A stretch of 64,000 bases of DNA from positions 20,516,720 through 20,580,719 of the forward strand of contig OY720346.1 in NCBI GenBank assembly GCA_963082975.1, given 5' to 3'. The DNA comes from Labia minor. Lineage: Eukaryota; Arthropoda; Insecta; Dermaptera; Spongiphoridae. The notes under the pieces were generated by a model. That model made no database searches. It saw only the letters and a program-made list of their open reading frames with translations, and had not been told where the DNA came from. A program made the translations under genes and the position numbers. This document shows positions 25,424-37,973 of the stretch, one piece after another; within the stretch, counting starts at the first letter, position 1, and every line of letters starts with the position of its first letter.

Positions 25424-28400
25424 ATTTTATTTAAAAATTATAATATGTAAAAATCCTTTTTATGTGATGTTCATCGACTCGAAATTAGATTGAATAAATT
25501 TAGAAAATACATATTAAAATTTTTGAAAAAAAAAAAAAATTTCAATTAAAAATATATTTTGAAAAAGAATGAAATAAATCTTTTAATTGTAAAAAATGTG
25601 GCAATTCATTAATTTTGAGATAAACATGATATAAAATGTAGTATGAAAATTTTCAAAACGGAATTTTATTAATAAAAGATTTCAATGTTTAAATAATAAA
25701 AAAAAAAGAGAAAAAAAACTGTTCAAATCATTTCGTAAACATTTCGATATATATATATATATTTAAATGTAGAGAATTTCAATTTTGTTGTGATGATGGT
25801 GCAGCGCGGATGGACGGAATGGTTGGGGGGGGATGTACGATATTTTTTCCTTCTCACTCTCTCTCTCTCTTTTTTCTATTTTTCGTAGAGTTTTTCCGTA
25901 CGCCATGCATGTGGAAGGGCTTTTTTCAACGACTCGGGAGTTTTCCACCCCCGTAGCCCCCGGGACTTGCCTCAGCTCTACGGTTCTGTGTGCTTTGGCG
26001 AAATGGAATCTGTCTTGCACGTCCGAAATACATTAATCTAATAGCGGAGCAACGTTCTACACACACACAAACATACATCCATCTATGGCAGACACTTACA
26101 CACTGACAGATACGCATACATTGGCCTATCGACGAACCGACCAGGAGCCACTTGCCTCCTTTCGCGTCGATATATCAGCCACCTCGACGACACTAAAAAA
26201 TACTAATTATGCGATTCGTTGTTGATATATGATTAGAAAACTCTCACGGTTGTAGAACAACAACAATAACAACAACATCCATCGAGAAAAATACAACAAT
26301 TCAATAATCCTTATAAGTAAGTGGGCTATCATAACGAGCCATCGTCATGAATATTTAAATCCAATGAAATGATACCGAAATCGTCCTTTACTATCTTTCT
26401 CTCTCTCTCTCTCTCTCTTCCTCTTGAACGATTCAATATCCGGGGGAAAAAGCGCGACGACGACGTTTCTCTGTCACTTTTAATTCCGATTTATGACCTG
26501 AACCTTAAATCACAATTTGTGTAATCCGAGAGAGTGAAATAAATAAATAAATAACAAAAGAAAAAAAAAAGAAGGTAGAACAGAAAAAGAGAGAGAGAGA
26601 GTGGGGGGGAGGAATGAAATAAATAAATATATATATAAAAACTTAATCGTTAATTGCAGGCCATGTTGACATGTCGGTCACGAGAGGAGCAAAGTTCCAA
26701 CATGCGAGCATAACCGGGATCTCTGGTCGAGGACCACGCGTGTACTCACCTGCAAACACAAAACACAAAAAATTAGAAACCAAGAGAACAAAAAAAGGGA
26801 AAAATTAAAAAAAAACTTAACAGTTGAGGGTGGTGTTGGGTGGAAAGCGGGAAAGAGGAAACGTGAGTTCTTAATCAACGAGGGCTGTCAATCACGTGGC
26901 TAAGAAAAGAAAAAACCGGTCAGGTCCAATTAACCGAAGCCATCGCAAGAACCGACCCAGAAAGCGTTCCCGGAACGTTTCGATTCCATCGGATCAACTT
27001 AAGATAACAAGCTGAAGGAAGAATCACTAAAAGTCATTCAAAAGAGAGGGTTGTACTTGTCTAATAAATGCACAATATAGTAAAATAATAAAAAAATAAA
27101 TTTATTAAAACCCTAAAATCATTTTCAATTTTAAAGAAAATGAAACTAAAAAAAAAAGATATTACTTAAATAAATAATAAATATAAATGGTAATACTTAA
27201 TCTATTGATAATACATATAATATATACACATATATAATTTAAAAAGTAAATTATTATGTTAATATTGAAGATAATATGCATTTATTATCCACTGATAAAT
27301 CCAATATATTATTAGGAAATTTTTAATCTTTTAGGAAAAATAAAATCATTTCTTATTATTATTTGGATTTTGATTTTTAGCAGACCGCTTGAATTATTAA
27401 AATTGAGTTCTAATCCGATCACATAAATATTAAATTTAATTAATTTTTTTATTATAAAATCAAATTTAAATAATATTGTTAATATAATTGAAATATCCCA
27501 CATATATTATAAAGTAAATGATTTCAGTGTGTAAAAATAATTAATTATCCACTTATCCACTTTTTTTTACAATTGAACAAAATGAATACATTTCATTAAG
27601 AGGAAAAGAGAAATCAATAGTAATTTTTATGAATAAATCTTATGTTCGGTTTCTTTAATTGAGAAATCTTCTAAGAATTCTTTACCTCCAAAGGTAGAAA
27701 GAAGAATAAAAAAAAATCAGTAAAAATAAAATATAAAATAAAATAAAATAAAATAAAAAAAAAAAAATCAAAGACAAGTGATCATTGGTTAACGATGATG
27801 CTCCTTCTCCATAATATTCGCTCGCGCATATTTTCCACTCGAATCCCCCAACTCTTCTCTTGTTTCATTCCGTCAAGGGGAAAAAACAATTCCAGGAAGG
27901 TTGGATAAAAAAAAGATGACGAGATGCTTAATACCACCTTAACAGGAAGTATCTATAAGGAATACGATCAATCGGATCGGCCTTTCGATGGGCAATAAAA
28001 AAAAAATCGGAATTGTAATCGAAAAGCAATCATTTAACACTTTGCATATATTCTATAGATCTACATAATGGTTATGTATATATATATATATATTTAAAAA
28101 AAGAAGAAAAAAAAAGGAAAAAGGATTCACAGCAGTGGTGTCTATTATCTATAAATGAAAATTGTCGTGTGTAAACACACCGATTCACGATCTGAATAAA
28201 TTACACGCGCCCTCGATGGGTACATGTATATATATATATATATATTTTTATGTTCCCAGCCAAAGTTTATAAATTTCATATGCCAGATAATATGCAAATC
28301 CGGTGGCGAAATATGATGACAAAGGTAAATTTGTATTTTAATCGAAGTGGGGACGGGGAGAGGGAAAGAGGATTGAGAGCGGGAATGAAACGAGAGGTCC

Positions 28401-29007
28401 TTCAGGCCTTGTGTGCTCTAATTGTAGGGTTAAGCACTGGCTGGATGCCCTGATGATGTTCAGTAATTATCGAAACTCAAGCATTTGATTGAAGAGAGAG
28501 AAACGGCTACAATTAGAGAGATGTATGAAGGGGGAGGGGCGAGGGGGGTAGAGAGAGAAAAAAAACGACGAGGTAGGTTGGAAACGTTTATTCAAAAGGT
28601 GCAATTACGTAGAAAAGGGTGAAATGTGCAAGAAGCGAAGGAATAAGTCATCAGCGCTGCAGGGCAATCACTGAGGATAGCCTCTCCCTCTCCAACGCGC
28701 CGCTGTGGTGCTGCAATCCCATGAAGGAGTCACGACAACAACCACTACAACAACAAAACGAGCTAATAGTATTGTAGACTCGCGGCTAATGAAATTGAGC
28801 GGCACGTAATTCTCGTGTGTGAAGAGTGGAAAAAGATGGCGATAATTACATTTTCTAAAGGGACTGGGATTTTTTGTGGAAGTGAGAGAGTGAGGAGGGG
28901 GGGGGGAGTTGGTAAAGAAACTGCGAAAAAAATCTGTTCCGTACAATACATGATATTCATCAACAATTAATAAAAAACATATTGTAACAAAAATATATAT
29001 ATATATA
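25424..29007. other. Noncoding stretch with islands and purine tracts
   Basis: No gene supported. Complex islands lie at about 25800-26180, 26440-26540, 26660-27060 and 28240-28960. Simple sequence includes CT tracts at 25857-25871 and 26397-26418, a GA tract near 26588-26600, (TA)n at 28079-28094 and 28228-28245, a run of 8 G at 25825-25832 and 10 G at 28897-28906. AT-rich filler occupies about 27060-27780. Confidence 0.5.
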
Positions 29008-29869
29008 TCTATATATATAAAGGAGAGTGTTTGTATGTATGTATGTATATATGTATGTAATTTGTTTACTTTTTTGCTGTCATAGAAACAAACAAAAAAG
29101 AAATTTCCTACTTAACCGACACTTTACCGGTAATTTAGAATTATGAACATCAAAAAATAAGAAACGATTTCTATGAAATTACATCACAATATTCTTATAT
29201 ATCTCTATGGTAACATAGGCTATAGATTTTATTAATATCTAATTCTAATCAATAACCGCAGAATTTAATTTTTTAAAGTTTATATAGTTCTCCGTGTTGT
29301 TCATTCAAGAGCCAGGCGTGGCCCACTGACTGGCGGACTCATTTTACACAATGTATATAACTAGCAATCAAAGAATTATTATAATATTTAACTTTTTATT
29401 TTAAATTCTAATATTCAAATATCATTTCAATTAAATAATTTATTCTAAAAGTTCTCATTTTAATTAATATAATAAAATATTTAAATCATATTTAACTTAA
29501 ATTATTTTGTATTTATTCTTTCTATATTTGAATACTTCTTTTATTTTAAGGGAGGGAATTAACTATGATCTAAAAAAATTAATAAATGAACTTAATAATA
29601 AAAAATCAAATAAATCCATTAATTTAAATTAATACTATTAATGAATGTATATATTGTTAATTTATCTTTAGTTTTATCAATACTTTTATACCGTTAATTT
29701 TTATAAATTGTCTCAAGTCTCTAACTTTGCATTTTCTCAAATTTTATTATAATTAAAAATATTCAATAAAAATCAAGCAATGAAATTAAAATATCAAAAT
29801 GAAATGATCAAGAAATATTATACTCTATTATAACATATACAATACTTATAAACTATAGGCGGAGGAAAT

Positions 29870-30600
29870 ATTAGACGATATCATTGCGGGTTCAGGCCAA
29901 ATCGATCAACATTAATTAAGATATTTTCATTATGACAGATATTAAAAAAACCCGCGAATTCAATAATTCTGTTCAGTAATTATTTGTAGACTTTAGTAAA
30001 ACCTACGCATGACTCAATAGATCCGGGTAAACTTTTTCAAATTTTGATCTTAAAATTTATCTTGAAGGTAGTAAAGAAAGAGTAAGATGCGGAAATCAAT
30101 TGTAAAATATTAGGTGACCCAGACGACTTAAATATAATAGGAGATTCGGCAATTGCAATTACAGATTAATCGAGGTAGGAAAAGAGATGAGGTTTGAAAT
30201 TAATAATGATAAATAAATATATTTAGAAACAAACAGGAGCAGTATTAACATACAAAATGTAGAATTTGAATATGTAGAAAAATTGAATGTAATCACGAAG
30301 GATAATAATATTTGAGAAGAATTTAAATCGAAGTTGCAATCGGGAAACGCCTGTTATCATTCAGTAAAGAGGCTTATCTCATCAAAATTATTATAAAAGG
30401 GAATGAAAATTAAAATATATAAAACAATTATTTTGTCTGTTGTATTATATGAGTGTGAGACATGGTCTATGATCTTAGGAGATGAGAGTGGATTCAGAGT
30501 ATTTGAGAATAGGATTCTTCCCAGCATTTATGGGCCAAAGATCAGGACACCAGGGAATGACGTAAGAAAGATGGAACAGAGGCTCAGGATAAGGACACTT
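29870..30600 (+). pseudogene. Degenerate RTE-type non-LTR retrotransposon reverse transcriptase fragment
   Basis: Translation with frame changes and stops gives recognisable reverse transcriptase pieces in the expected order. They are HCGFRPNRST near 29882-29912, QILKKTREFNNSVQ then LFVDFSKTYA near 29937-30009, a DDLNIIGDS-like catalytic segment near 30122-30150, and a C-terminal segment with VLYECETWSM and FRVFENRILPSIYGPK at 30439-30540. This order and the YECETW / VFENRIL signature are characteristic of RTE-like and related non-LTR elements. In-frame stops, for example after FSL near 29927, show that the gene is dead. The endonuclease domain is not seen. It sits wholly inside the proposed Helitron 29008-30872. 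Confidence 0.75.
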
Positions 30601-30802
30601 GGAGAAATGTGGTTGTAGCTGCCAAGAACTTTCGAGTAGATAGTTATAACATATTCAATAAAAATATATATAATTAATTTACTGATTAAATTAAAATATA
30701 TTTTAAATAATCACACAATAAGAAATGAATGTTTTATGTTATACATTGTTTGAAACAAAATGGATGAAAACCTTTTACTACTTTCAACCAAATACTATGT
30801 AC

Positions 30803-30872
30803 CACTCGGGGGTACAGGGGGCGGAGCCCCCGTCTAGATGTGAAGAGCGACGAAGGAGCTCTGAGCAGCTAG
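30803..30872 (+). repeat. Helitron-like 3' terminus with GC-rich hairpins
   Basis: This short stretch is much more GC-rich than its surroundings. It holds GGGGGCGGAGCCCCC, a perfect 6-bp-plus stem, followed by AGAGCGACGAAGGAGCTCT and the terminal CTAG before T. A hairpin shortly before CTRR and T is the canonical Helitron 3' end. Confidence 0.55.
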
Positions 30873-30897
30873 TATTATATATAATAGAAAAACTAAA

Positions 30898-31297
30898 TTG
30901 CGGCGTGGCCAGGCACAGAACCGACGGACGATTTGAAATAAACTAATTTCCAAACAAAATTATATATATATATATATAAGGTATACAAAAAAATTTTTTA
31001 ATAACTTGAATTAATTAATGACTAAACTATATTATCTTAGTTTTTATTTTTAGTTTAATTAATCAATTATTTATCACTACTATTATATTTATTTTAAGTG
31101 AAATATTTTCTGACAACGAATATAAAATTAATACTTCCGGTTTCCAGATATACACCAAAAGTTGATGAATTCATGGTACTGATGCATTAACTAAATATAC
31201 CAAAATTTGATCAAAATCAGTTGAGCCGTATTGTACAAATCTCCACATGTGAAATTTGGTGTGAAAACAATACCTTCCCTTCCTATCATCGGTAGGT
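30898..31297 (-). mobile_element. HINE-2 copy 1 (Helentron-like), diverged
   Basis: Matches the fuller copy at 55918-56572. At the low side are GTGGCCAGG and the subterminal repeat ACCGACGGACG. At the high side is CATCGGTAGGT, complementary to it apart from substitutions. The interior shares the ACTTCCGGTT, CCAAAAGTTGAT, ACTGATGCATTAA, GTTGAGCCGT and CTCCACATGTGAAATTTG blocks with the other copy, while the tetranucleotide microsatellite is missing. The terminal stem-loop is eroded in this copy. It starts 25 bases after the Helitron-like 3' end. Confidence 0.7.
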
Positions 31298-33810
31298 AAA
31301 AAAATTAATTTAGAAATTTGTTAAACATCAAATGATATCTATATATAAAATATATATAGCTTCTTATTTGTATGTACTGAAACTCATTAAAAATTCCGTT
31401 AATTAAAAATATTTTTAAATTTAAAAACATCTGAAAGTGAAAAAGCAAACGATACCATTTAATCATTATATCTTTTATTATACTATCTTGAAAAATAAAG
31501 AATTATTTATTATACCCATAGATAGAATAGAAGGTATAATTAAGTGGTTCTAAAATATAGTTAATTGTCATTAATAAATATTTAATAACTGATTTGTCAA
31601 TTAAATTAAATTATTCTAAGAATATAAAGAATAAATAGCATGAAGTTAAAAAAAATACATTATCAAAAATTCCTTTAAAAAACTTATGTATATATAGAAA
31701 TATAGATTATAATATATAAATATAAACCTATACATATATATATAAATTCATTAACATAAACACACGAAAAAGAAAAGTAAAATTTATTGAAAGAATTAAA
31801 AGAATTTTTTAATTTAATTTTTTTCCTTGTTCATATTTATTTTTTTTTTAAGTCCTTTTTGAATTCTCGATTTTTCATTTGATTTCATTTTCACAATCTG
31901 AAATAATTTTAATCGTTCAGAGAGTACGTGACTGACTGAACAAACAACACCAACCAGAAAATATTTTTATTGAGGGGAAATAAATATACCGGATTAATGG
32001 TGGGATGAATCTTTTTGTCCCACTGGAAATGAAGAGAGAGGGGGGGGGGGGAGAGGAATAAATAAATACATGGGAAATTTATTTGATTCCAAATTGAAAA
32101 TTACAACCTCCTGCCCCCTCCCTCAATCAAAGTCTGTTAATTGATTATTATTTGGATATTTGTACTAGGTATATTTTTTTACATTAGTTAAAGTCAAATA
32201 TAAGTCAAAAAACAACAATAAATATACTTTTAAATAATTAAATTTCAATAAAATAAATGCTTTCTGATAATTTAGAAAATCAACACCAATATTTATAAAA
32301 ATAATATATTTACAATTTTTAGTTAATTTAAATAATGTTATTTAATTATAATTTTAAATTAAACCCCTATTTTTGAAAATTTTTAATTTTATTTATATTC
32401 ATTTCAAATACAATAAAATAGTTTTTATCTATTCTGATAACAATAGAATCCATTACACGAGGATCCCTTATTTCTTTAAAAAAAAAATCCAATCTATCAA
32501 TTTATTAAATTAAGCCGGGTAAAAGCTTATACTATAATTTCAATCGATTTAAATTCTTAGAAATTAAGATTTTTTTCTAGGCAGATGTGTTAACCAAAAA
32601 AAAAAAACATTTTCAAAAAAATTTGTGTAATTTTGCCCTCTTCAAAAGGAAATATATATTTAATTACTATGTTATCAACATATTATTAAGTGTTAAACTA
32701 TTAAACAGACCATCAAAGAAATTTACCTGAGGGCACCCAAACATTTCAAACTTTATTATATTAATTTGTAAAAACAAAACGATTTATTCTTTTTTTTTTA
32801 TATTTTTTTAAAGATGAATAGAAATTATCGTACCGTTTCATGTATGAGCATAAATAAGATCATTAGTTGAAAAAATGTACTTTGTACAAGATTATGATTA
32901 TGATTACTCCAGTAAATGGGAATTTACTAAAAAAAAATATAATAACATGTTAGAAAAATTATCATAAAATCAATTTGAATTAGTTTTTTTTTTTTGTTGT
33001 TTATTTTAATAAAACTTGAATTGTATTTATTAATTTAAAATAATTATATACTTAAACAAGTTCAATCTGTATCATTAAAACCAAATTTTCTTAGTATGGT
33101 TATAAAAATATGTAAGAAAACATACAAAACTAAATATATATGTTTATTATAAAATTAATATAAAAATTAATAAGAAATAATTTTAAAAGCGTTATTCGGT
33201 ATATTCAATGATTTTCTTCGAGAAGTAAATAATATTAAGTAATAAGTGTGTTTTATAATGGATTATTATTTAAAGAGTTTCCACCTTCTTGAAGTAGTAT
33301 ATATTTTTGTGGGATGGTTGTCATCGGGACAAGCGGGGAGACAGACAGTCCCACAGACAGACAGACTGAGAGAGAACGAGGAGGCGGCCATAATTAGCAT
33401 AAGCCACTTGGAACAAGCCGAGCTGTTGTCATGAAGTTCAAAGTCTCCTGCTCGATGCCAAAAAGTTTGCATACTGTATCAAAACGCCACCAACATCAAC
33501 AACAGCAACAACAACAACAAGCCGAGAGCATAGAGCCTGGCACGATGCCATTGGAATGGATGTTTGGCCGACGCCATCATCATCAGCAGTGGGATCGGTA
33601 GAAAAAAAGAAGAGCATACAGCAACGATCTCAGGGTGAAAAGCCAGAAGGAATAAAACAAGATAAAGAAGTAGAAGAAGAGGAAAAAGAAGAATGCAATT
33701 AGAGAGCAAGCTAGAATCAAAAACTAAAAAAAGGCGGGAAGGAGAGGAGGGAAAAGAGAAACAAGTAAATTTTAACTAGAATTTATTATGAATAATATTT
33801 ATTCATTTTT
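31298..33810. other. AT-rich noncoding stretch and one island
   Basis: AT-rich filler with (TA)n near 31690-31745, a run of 12 G at 32040-32051 within a GA tract, and poly-T runs. A complex island at about 33290-33720 carries a GAGAGAACG box, a GGCGGCCATAATTAG box and a (CAA)n-like stretch. Short overlapping frames on both strands there have no domain. No gene supported. Confidence 0.5.
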
Positions 33811-34257
33811 ACTATCTCGCCAGATCACGAAAATTTTTGATGTTGAGATTTTTGGACATTATTCAAAATTTGTAGTTTTCTATTAACTTTTGAGAAATGT
33901 AGCCGAAAGGGGGTCATTACCTACAACGTTTTGATTTTTTTTCTTCTAAAGTGACCGTAAAAATAAAGATATATCTTTGATAATTTTTTACATGATTAAT
34001 AATTGTATAAAACTGCTATATATAGAATTTCAGCTTGATTGAATCGCTGAAAGTACCAGAATTAATTTTTTAACACTGCAAATCACGTGACACCACGTGG
34101 TGCCATCAACAAAGAACCAAACATGCGCTGGTTTAATAAATATTATTTATTAATTTTAATTTATAATTTATAATTAATTAAATTTAATTTAAATATAATA
34201 TATTATGTTATTTATTCCAATTCAAATTTGCGAGATAATCGAGTGGAGACACTCCAG
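33811..34257 (+). mobile_element. HINE-1 copy C, opposite orientation, microsatellite deleted
   Basis: The only HINE-1 copy on the plus strand, so it reads in the conventional Helentron direction. It starts ACTATCTCGCC (5' subterminal repeat). It ends with GCGAGATAATC, the 3' subterminal repeat with one change, followed by the stem-loop GAGTGGAGACACTCCAG. The region carrying the microsatellite and its flanks is deleted: GAGATTTTTGGAC runs directly into ATTATTCAAAATTTG. Length is 447 bp. Confidence 0.85.
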
Positions 34258-34860
34258 ATTTTTAAAAAAAAAATTCCACTAATAACCTAAATAATTAAAT
34301 TAAAATATATTTAATTTTTTCTTTTATTTAAAAATAAATAATAATTCAGTGTTCCAAATTTTATTCAAAACCACATTTTATATATATACATATGTATATT
34401 TAAATATATATTAGAACAAATTATTTTTTTTAATTTAAATATTTTATAGAACCAACATTCAAAAATTTAATTCAATTAATGCCTCACTCACAACCTCCAA
34501 ATGTTAAATTCTATAACCTATGGCCATAAAAAAAAATAATATTAAGTTTCAATAGATATCCAACCAGGTATTTGTATAAATGCTAAAGAGCTTAGATTAG
34601 AGGGAATTGACTGGCTATGCAATTAAACATCAATAGGATCTGATGAGATCCAAACATCACGACTACCAATGACTTCATTGATGGTCTTTGCATTCGAAAA
34701 TTATGATTAATAAAAGACTAACGTCTTCGTTGACAGACACACAAACCAGGACCTAAAAGGGTAGAAATTATTTAGATACAAAAGTTCATTTATACTACAA
34801 AACAAAATAAATGATCCTTCGAATTGTATTAGTAAGTTTTATTAAATATTATAATAATAT
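34258..34860. other. AT-rich noncoding stretch
   Basis: No recognised element. A more complex part at about 34560-34760 holds no convincing frame. Confidence 0.5.
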
Positions 34861-35010
34861 GTCTTGTAAAGTGGCTAATAATGTTTCATCAATTTTTGCA
34901 GATGTTTGAAAAATGTTTAACTTGTCTTTTGCTAGCAATTTAGGAAGACATAATGTTAGATTTTCTTTAGATTTTAGATAATTTAATTTAAGAAATTTTG
35001 ATAAATTTTT
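34861..35010 (-). repeat. Left arm of inverted ORF duplication
   Basis: This 150-bp arm is about 97 percent identical, in inverted orientation, to 35091-35239 (about 5 differences). Read on the minus strand it stays open and encodes nearly the same peptide as the right arm, beginning NLSKFLKLNYLKSKENLT and ending with a stop soon after the arm (TLQDILL). The differences change four amino acids and are silent once, so nothing indicates selection on the protein in this arm. Confidence 0.85.
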
Positions 35011-35068
35011 ATATTATAAATTAAAATATTTTAATAATTTAATTTAATTTTAATATTTTTTTTTTTTT

Positions 35069-35395
35069 ATGGAATACGATTTAGATTATCAAAATTTATC
35101 AAAATTTCTTAAATTAAATAATCTAAAATCTAAAGAAAATTTAACATTATGTCTTCCTAAATTGCTAGCAAAAGACAAGTTAAAAATTTTTAAAACATCT
35201 GCAAAAATTGATGAAACATTATTAGCCCCTTTACAAGACAAATCATTTACTATAAAAGAAAAAAAGAAAACTATTAAAAATTATAATAATAATTTGATTA
35301 TAATAAGTATATCTAATGTTAAGAAAATCTCAAAGATATTCATTGGTATCGGTGTCTGTCAGTCTCTTCTGAAGATTATATTGTTGAAATATTAG
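35069..35395 (+). CDS. Small lysine-rich open frame containing the right arm of the inverted duplication
   Basis: A 108-codon frame starting ATG just after a T-rich tract. The first 60 residues lie in the inverted repeat and look more protein-like than the rest: LTLCLPKLLAKDKLKIFK followed by TSAKIDETLLAPLQD. The remainder is low-complexity lysine, asparagine and isoleucine. I recognise no family. The TSAK string resembles a small-GTPase G5 box, but no other GTPase motif is present, so I do not call one. The same peptide is encoded on the opposite strand by the left arm, so at least one copy is a duplicate fragment. It may be a piece of an unidentified mobile element gene. Confidence 0.3.
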   Translation: MEYDLDYQNLSKFLKLNNLKSKENLTLCLPKLLAKDKLKIFKTSAKIDETLLAPLQDKSFTIKEKKKTIKNYNNNLIIISISNVKKISKIFIGIGVCQSLLKIILLKY

Positions 35396-35833
35396 AACTA
35401 AAATATTATATATAATTTAATATAATAATATTAATAATATAAAAAATTCAATTCAATTTTATAAATTAGAAATAATTTTCAAAAAAAATATCTAATTAAG
35501 TGGATATGAAAGTTTAATTTTTTAAGTAAATAAAATTTCCTTCTATAATTAAAACGCAAGCCAAGATGAATTTATTTTCTAGGTAAATATTAATTTTGGA
35601 ATACATATATTATAATAAAATAATCAGAAACAAGCCTCCAATAATATTCAAGGTCATTCACTCAAGTCGAGATTTCCTATTTAGTGTCTATTCTTAATAT
35701 TATAGAAAAATATTTATTAATTATTTTTTTAACTTAATATCATTAATACATATTTCTGATTTTATTACTTAACCGCTGAAATACACTTCCTCTAATATAT
35801 ATATATCTTGTAATAGTACGCTATTTCAATAAA
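35240..35833. other. AT-rich noncoding stretch
   Basis: Apart from the end of the small frame to 35395, nothing is recognised. An AT-rich filler leads to the next HINE-1. Confidence 0.5.
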
Positions 35834-36291
35834 CTGGAGTGTCTCCACTCGACTATCTCGCAAATTTGAATTGGATTAAATAACATATATTAATTTAAAT
35901 TAAATTTATTAAATTTAATTAATTATAAATTAAAATTAATAAATAATATTTATTAAACCAGCGCATGTTTGGGCTCTTTGTTGATGGCACCATTTCACGT
36001 GTTGGCGCGTGAGATTTCCAGTGTTAAAAAATTAATTCTGGTACTTTCAGCGATTCAATCAAGCTGAAATTCTAGATATAGCAGTTTTATACAATTTTTA
36101 ATCATGTGAAAAATTATCAAACATTTATCTTTATTTTTACCGTCAATTTAGAGGAAAAAAATGAAAACGTTGTAATGACCCTCTTCTGATTGGAGCTACA
36201 TTTCTCAAAAGTTGATAGAAAACTACGAATTTTGAGTAATGCCCGTGTACCAAATTATTCTAGCTCAAACCGTTTTTGCGTAATCTTGTCT

Positions 36292-36379
<88 letters not shown>

Positions 36380-36509
36380 ACATATACATACAGAGACATT
36401 TATCTCATCCTTTGTGAAAATGACTCAGGGACCTTCAAAACGTATAAAAACATCAAAATCTAGACATAGAAAATTTTCATGATCGCAATACTATCTCTGG
36501 TGAGATAGT
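35834..36509 (-). mobile_element. HINE-1 copy D with expanded CA microsatellite
   Basis: A complete HINE-1 of 676 bp. The terminal stem-loop TGGAGTGTCTCCA and subterminal repeat ACTATCTCGC lie at the low side; the complementary repeat appears as GTGAGATAGT at 36500-36509. The variable internal tract is an uninterrupted CA array of about 38 units at 36297-36373, against roughly 4 to 10 units in the other copies. Two open frames through this tract encode threonine-histidine runs and are not genes. Confidence 0.9.
36297..36373. repeat. (CA)38 microsatellite inside HINE-1 copy D
   Basis: The longest pure dinucleotide tract in the window, sitting exactly where the other HINE-1 copies carry shorter CA tracts. 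Confidence 0.97.
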
Positions 36510-37941
36510 AAAAAGGGCACACCAAAGTCTAGAAAAAGGATTGACTAATAAATTATTATGATAGAACAGAAACTCTAATCTCAAGCAGTCAAACCGACTT
36601 GTCACATTTTAGTTTAAAGAAATAACTATTAAAAGAATAAAAACATGTTTTACAATGTTTTTTTATTTCTTTTTGATTTATAATAATAGAAAAAATATTA
36701 TCAGGTAAAGTTAAAAAAAAAAGCTTATCAAATATTGATATATTGATTGCTTACAGATAGAAAACGTGTAGTCAAATAAAATCATAATAATCAGTTTTTT
36801 AAGTGTAAGATAAGTTTGATATTAAATATTAAATATTATTAAAAAAAAGAGAGTATATTTTTCAAACAGCATAATACCTCTTATTATCCTATATAAATTA
36901 TTATAAATTATTGAATAAAAATGTAAATAAAAAGAATTTTGGAATAAAATCATACATTTTTCTTTATGATGTTGAAATGAAACATTTAAAATATTATTTA
37001 AGATTTAGAAATTATTCTCAACTCATTCTTATTTATTAACTAATATTTATTTTATTTTCGAATCATCTAGCTAATTTTAATTTATTATTTTGGCCTGTCT
37101 TCTTATTAACTTAATCTTAATTGGAATTTAAATGTTCAAATATTTATCTACCTATTGAGCTACCTTGGAATATTTTTACCCAATATTATTAAATTGAACA
37201 ACTACTATTAATTAACGTATATTTTATTACCCACTTTTATTGCATAAAGTAATTAAAATTTCTAATTGCATACTTGCTATTGATTTTTTTTTAAGCTTGT
37301 TTCTCTCCTTTTGAAGGTTAGAACATTCGGATTAATAATAATCTTATTTAATAATTTCAATAGAATGAGTGTTTAATTAGAAAAAAAAATGTTATAATAT
37401 AAAAATTGATATTTTTTAAATGATAATAAAATAAAACTTGAACTGTGGATGGTGTTAAGGTAGGTTAAGACATTATACGAAATTATATTTAGAAATTGTG
37501 GTTAACTTGATAAATTTTGTTGTTATATTAATTTTTTTATAATAAGTTAGATAAATTTATTTTATCAATTGACTACAAATTAAATTCAATTAAAAATTAA
37601 TAAAACTTGAATAACAAAAATACATTATAAGTGAATCCAAGCAATGCAATCAGCCTATTTTTAAAATAAGACAATGTTAAAAAGATATGAAACAATTAAT
37701 AAATTAGTATGAATAATTTATATTTATAGAAAAAATAAATATCTATCTAAATAGCTTGTTCCCAGAGATTTGTATTTATAATTAACAAAAATAAAAAAAT
37801 AATGATACACACACACACACACACACACACACATGATACATTTATGAAAAAAGAATTTTAAGAAAATACCCATTATAAAGAATACGAAATTCTTCTTTAA
37901 ATTAAACTTTAATTAATTAATTTTTTCTGGATAATAATAAG

Positions 37942-37973
<32 letters not shown>

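Larger units (their letters stand above)
29008..30872 (+). mobile_element. Helitron-like element enclosing retrotransposon debris
   Basis: The 5' end TCTATATATATAAAGGAGAG, preceded by A, fits the Helitron rule of a TC start. A phrase near 29210-29230 (GGTAACATAGGCTATAG) is typical of insect Helitron 5' regions. The proposed 3' end is CTAG at 30869-30872 followed by T, with a small hairpin AGAGC/GCTCT a few bases upstream (30846-30864) and a perfect GC-rich hairpin (GGGGGCGGAGCCCCC) just before that. A-T flanks agree with Helitron insertion. Between the ends lies a decayed RTE-type reverse transcriptase (29870-30600). Whether it was captured, or inserted later, cannot be decided here. No Rep/helicase is present. 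Confidence 0.55.

Noticed and set aside
36190..36482. Open frames rich in threonine and histidine
   Set aside because: They are translations of the CA microsatellite inside HINE-1 copy D.
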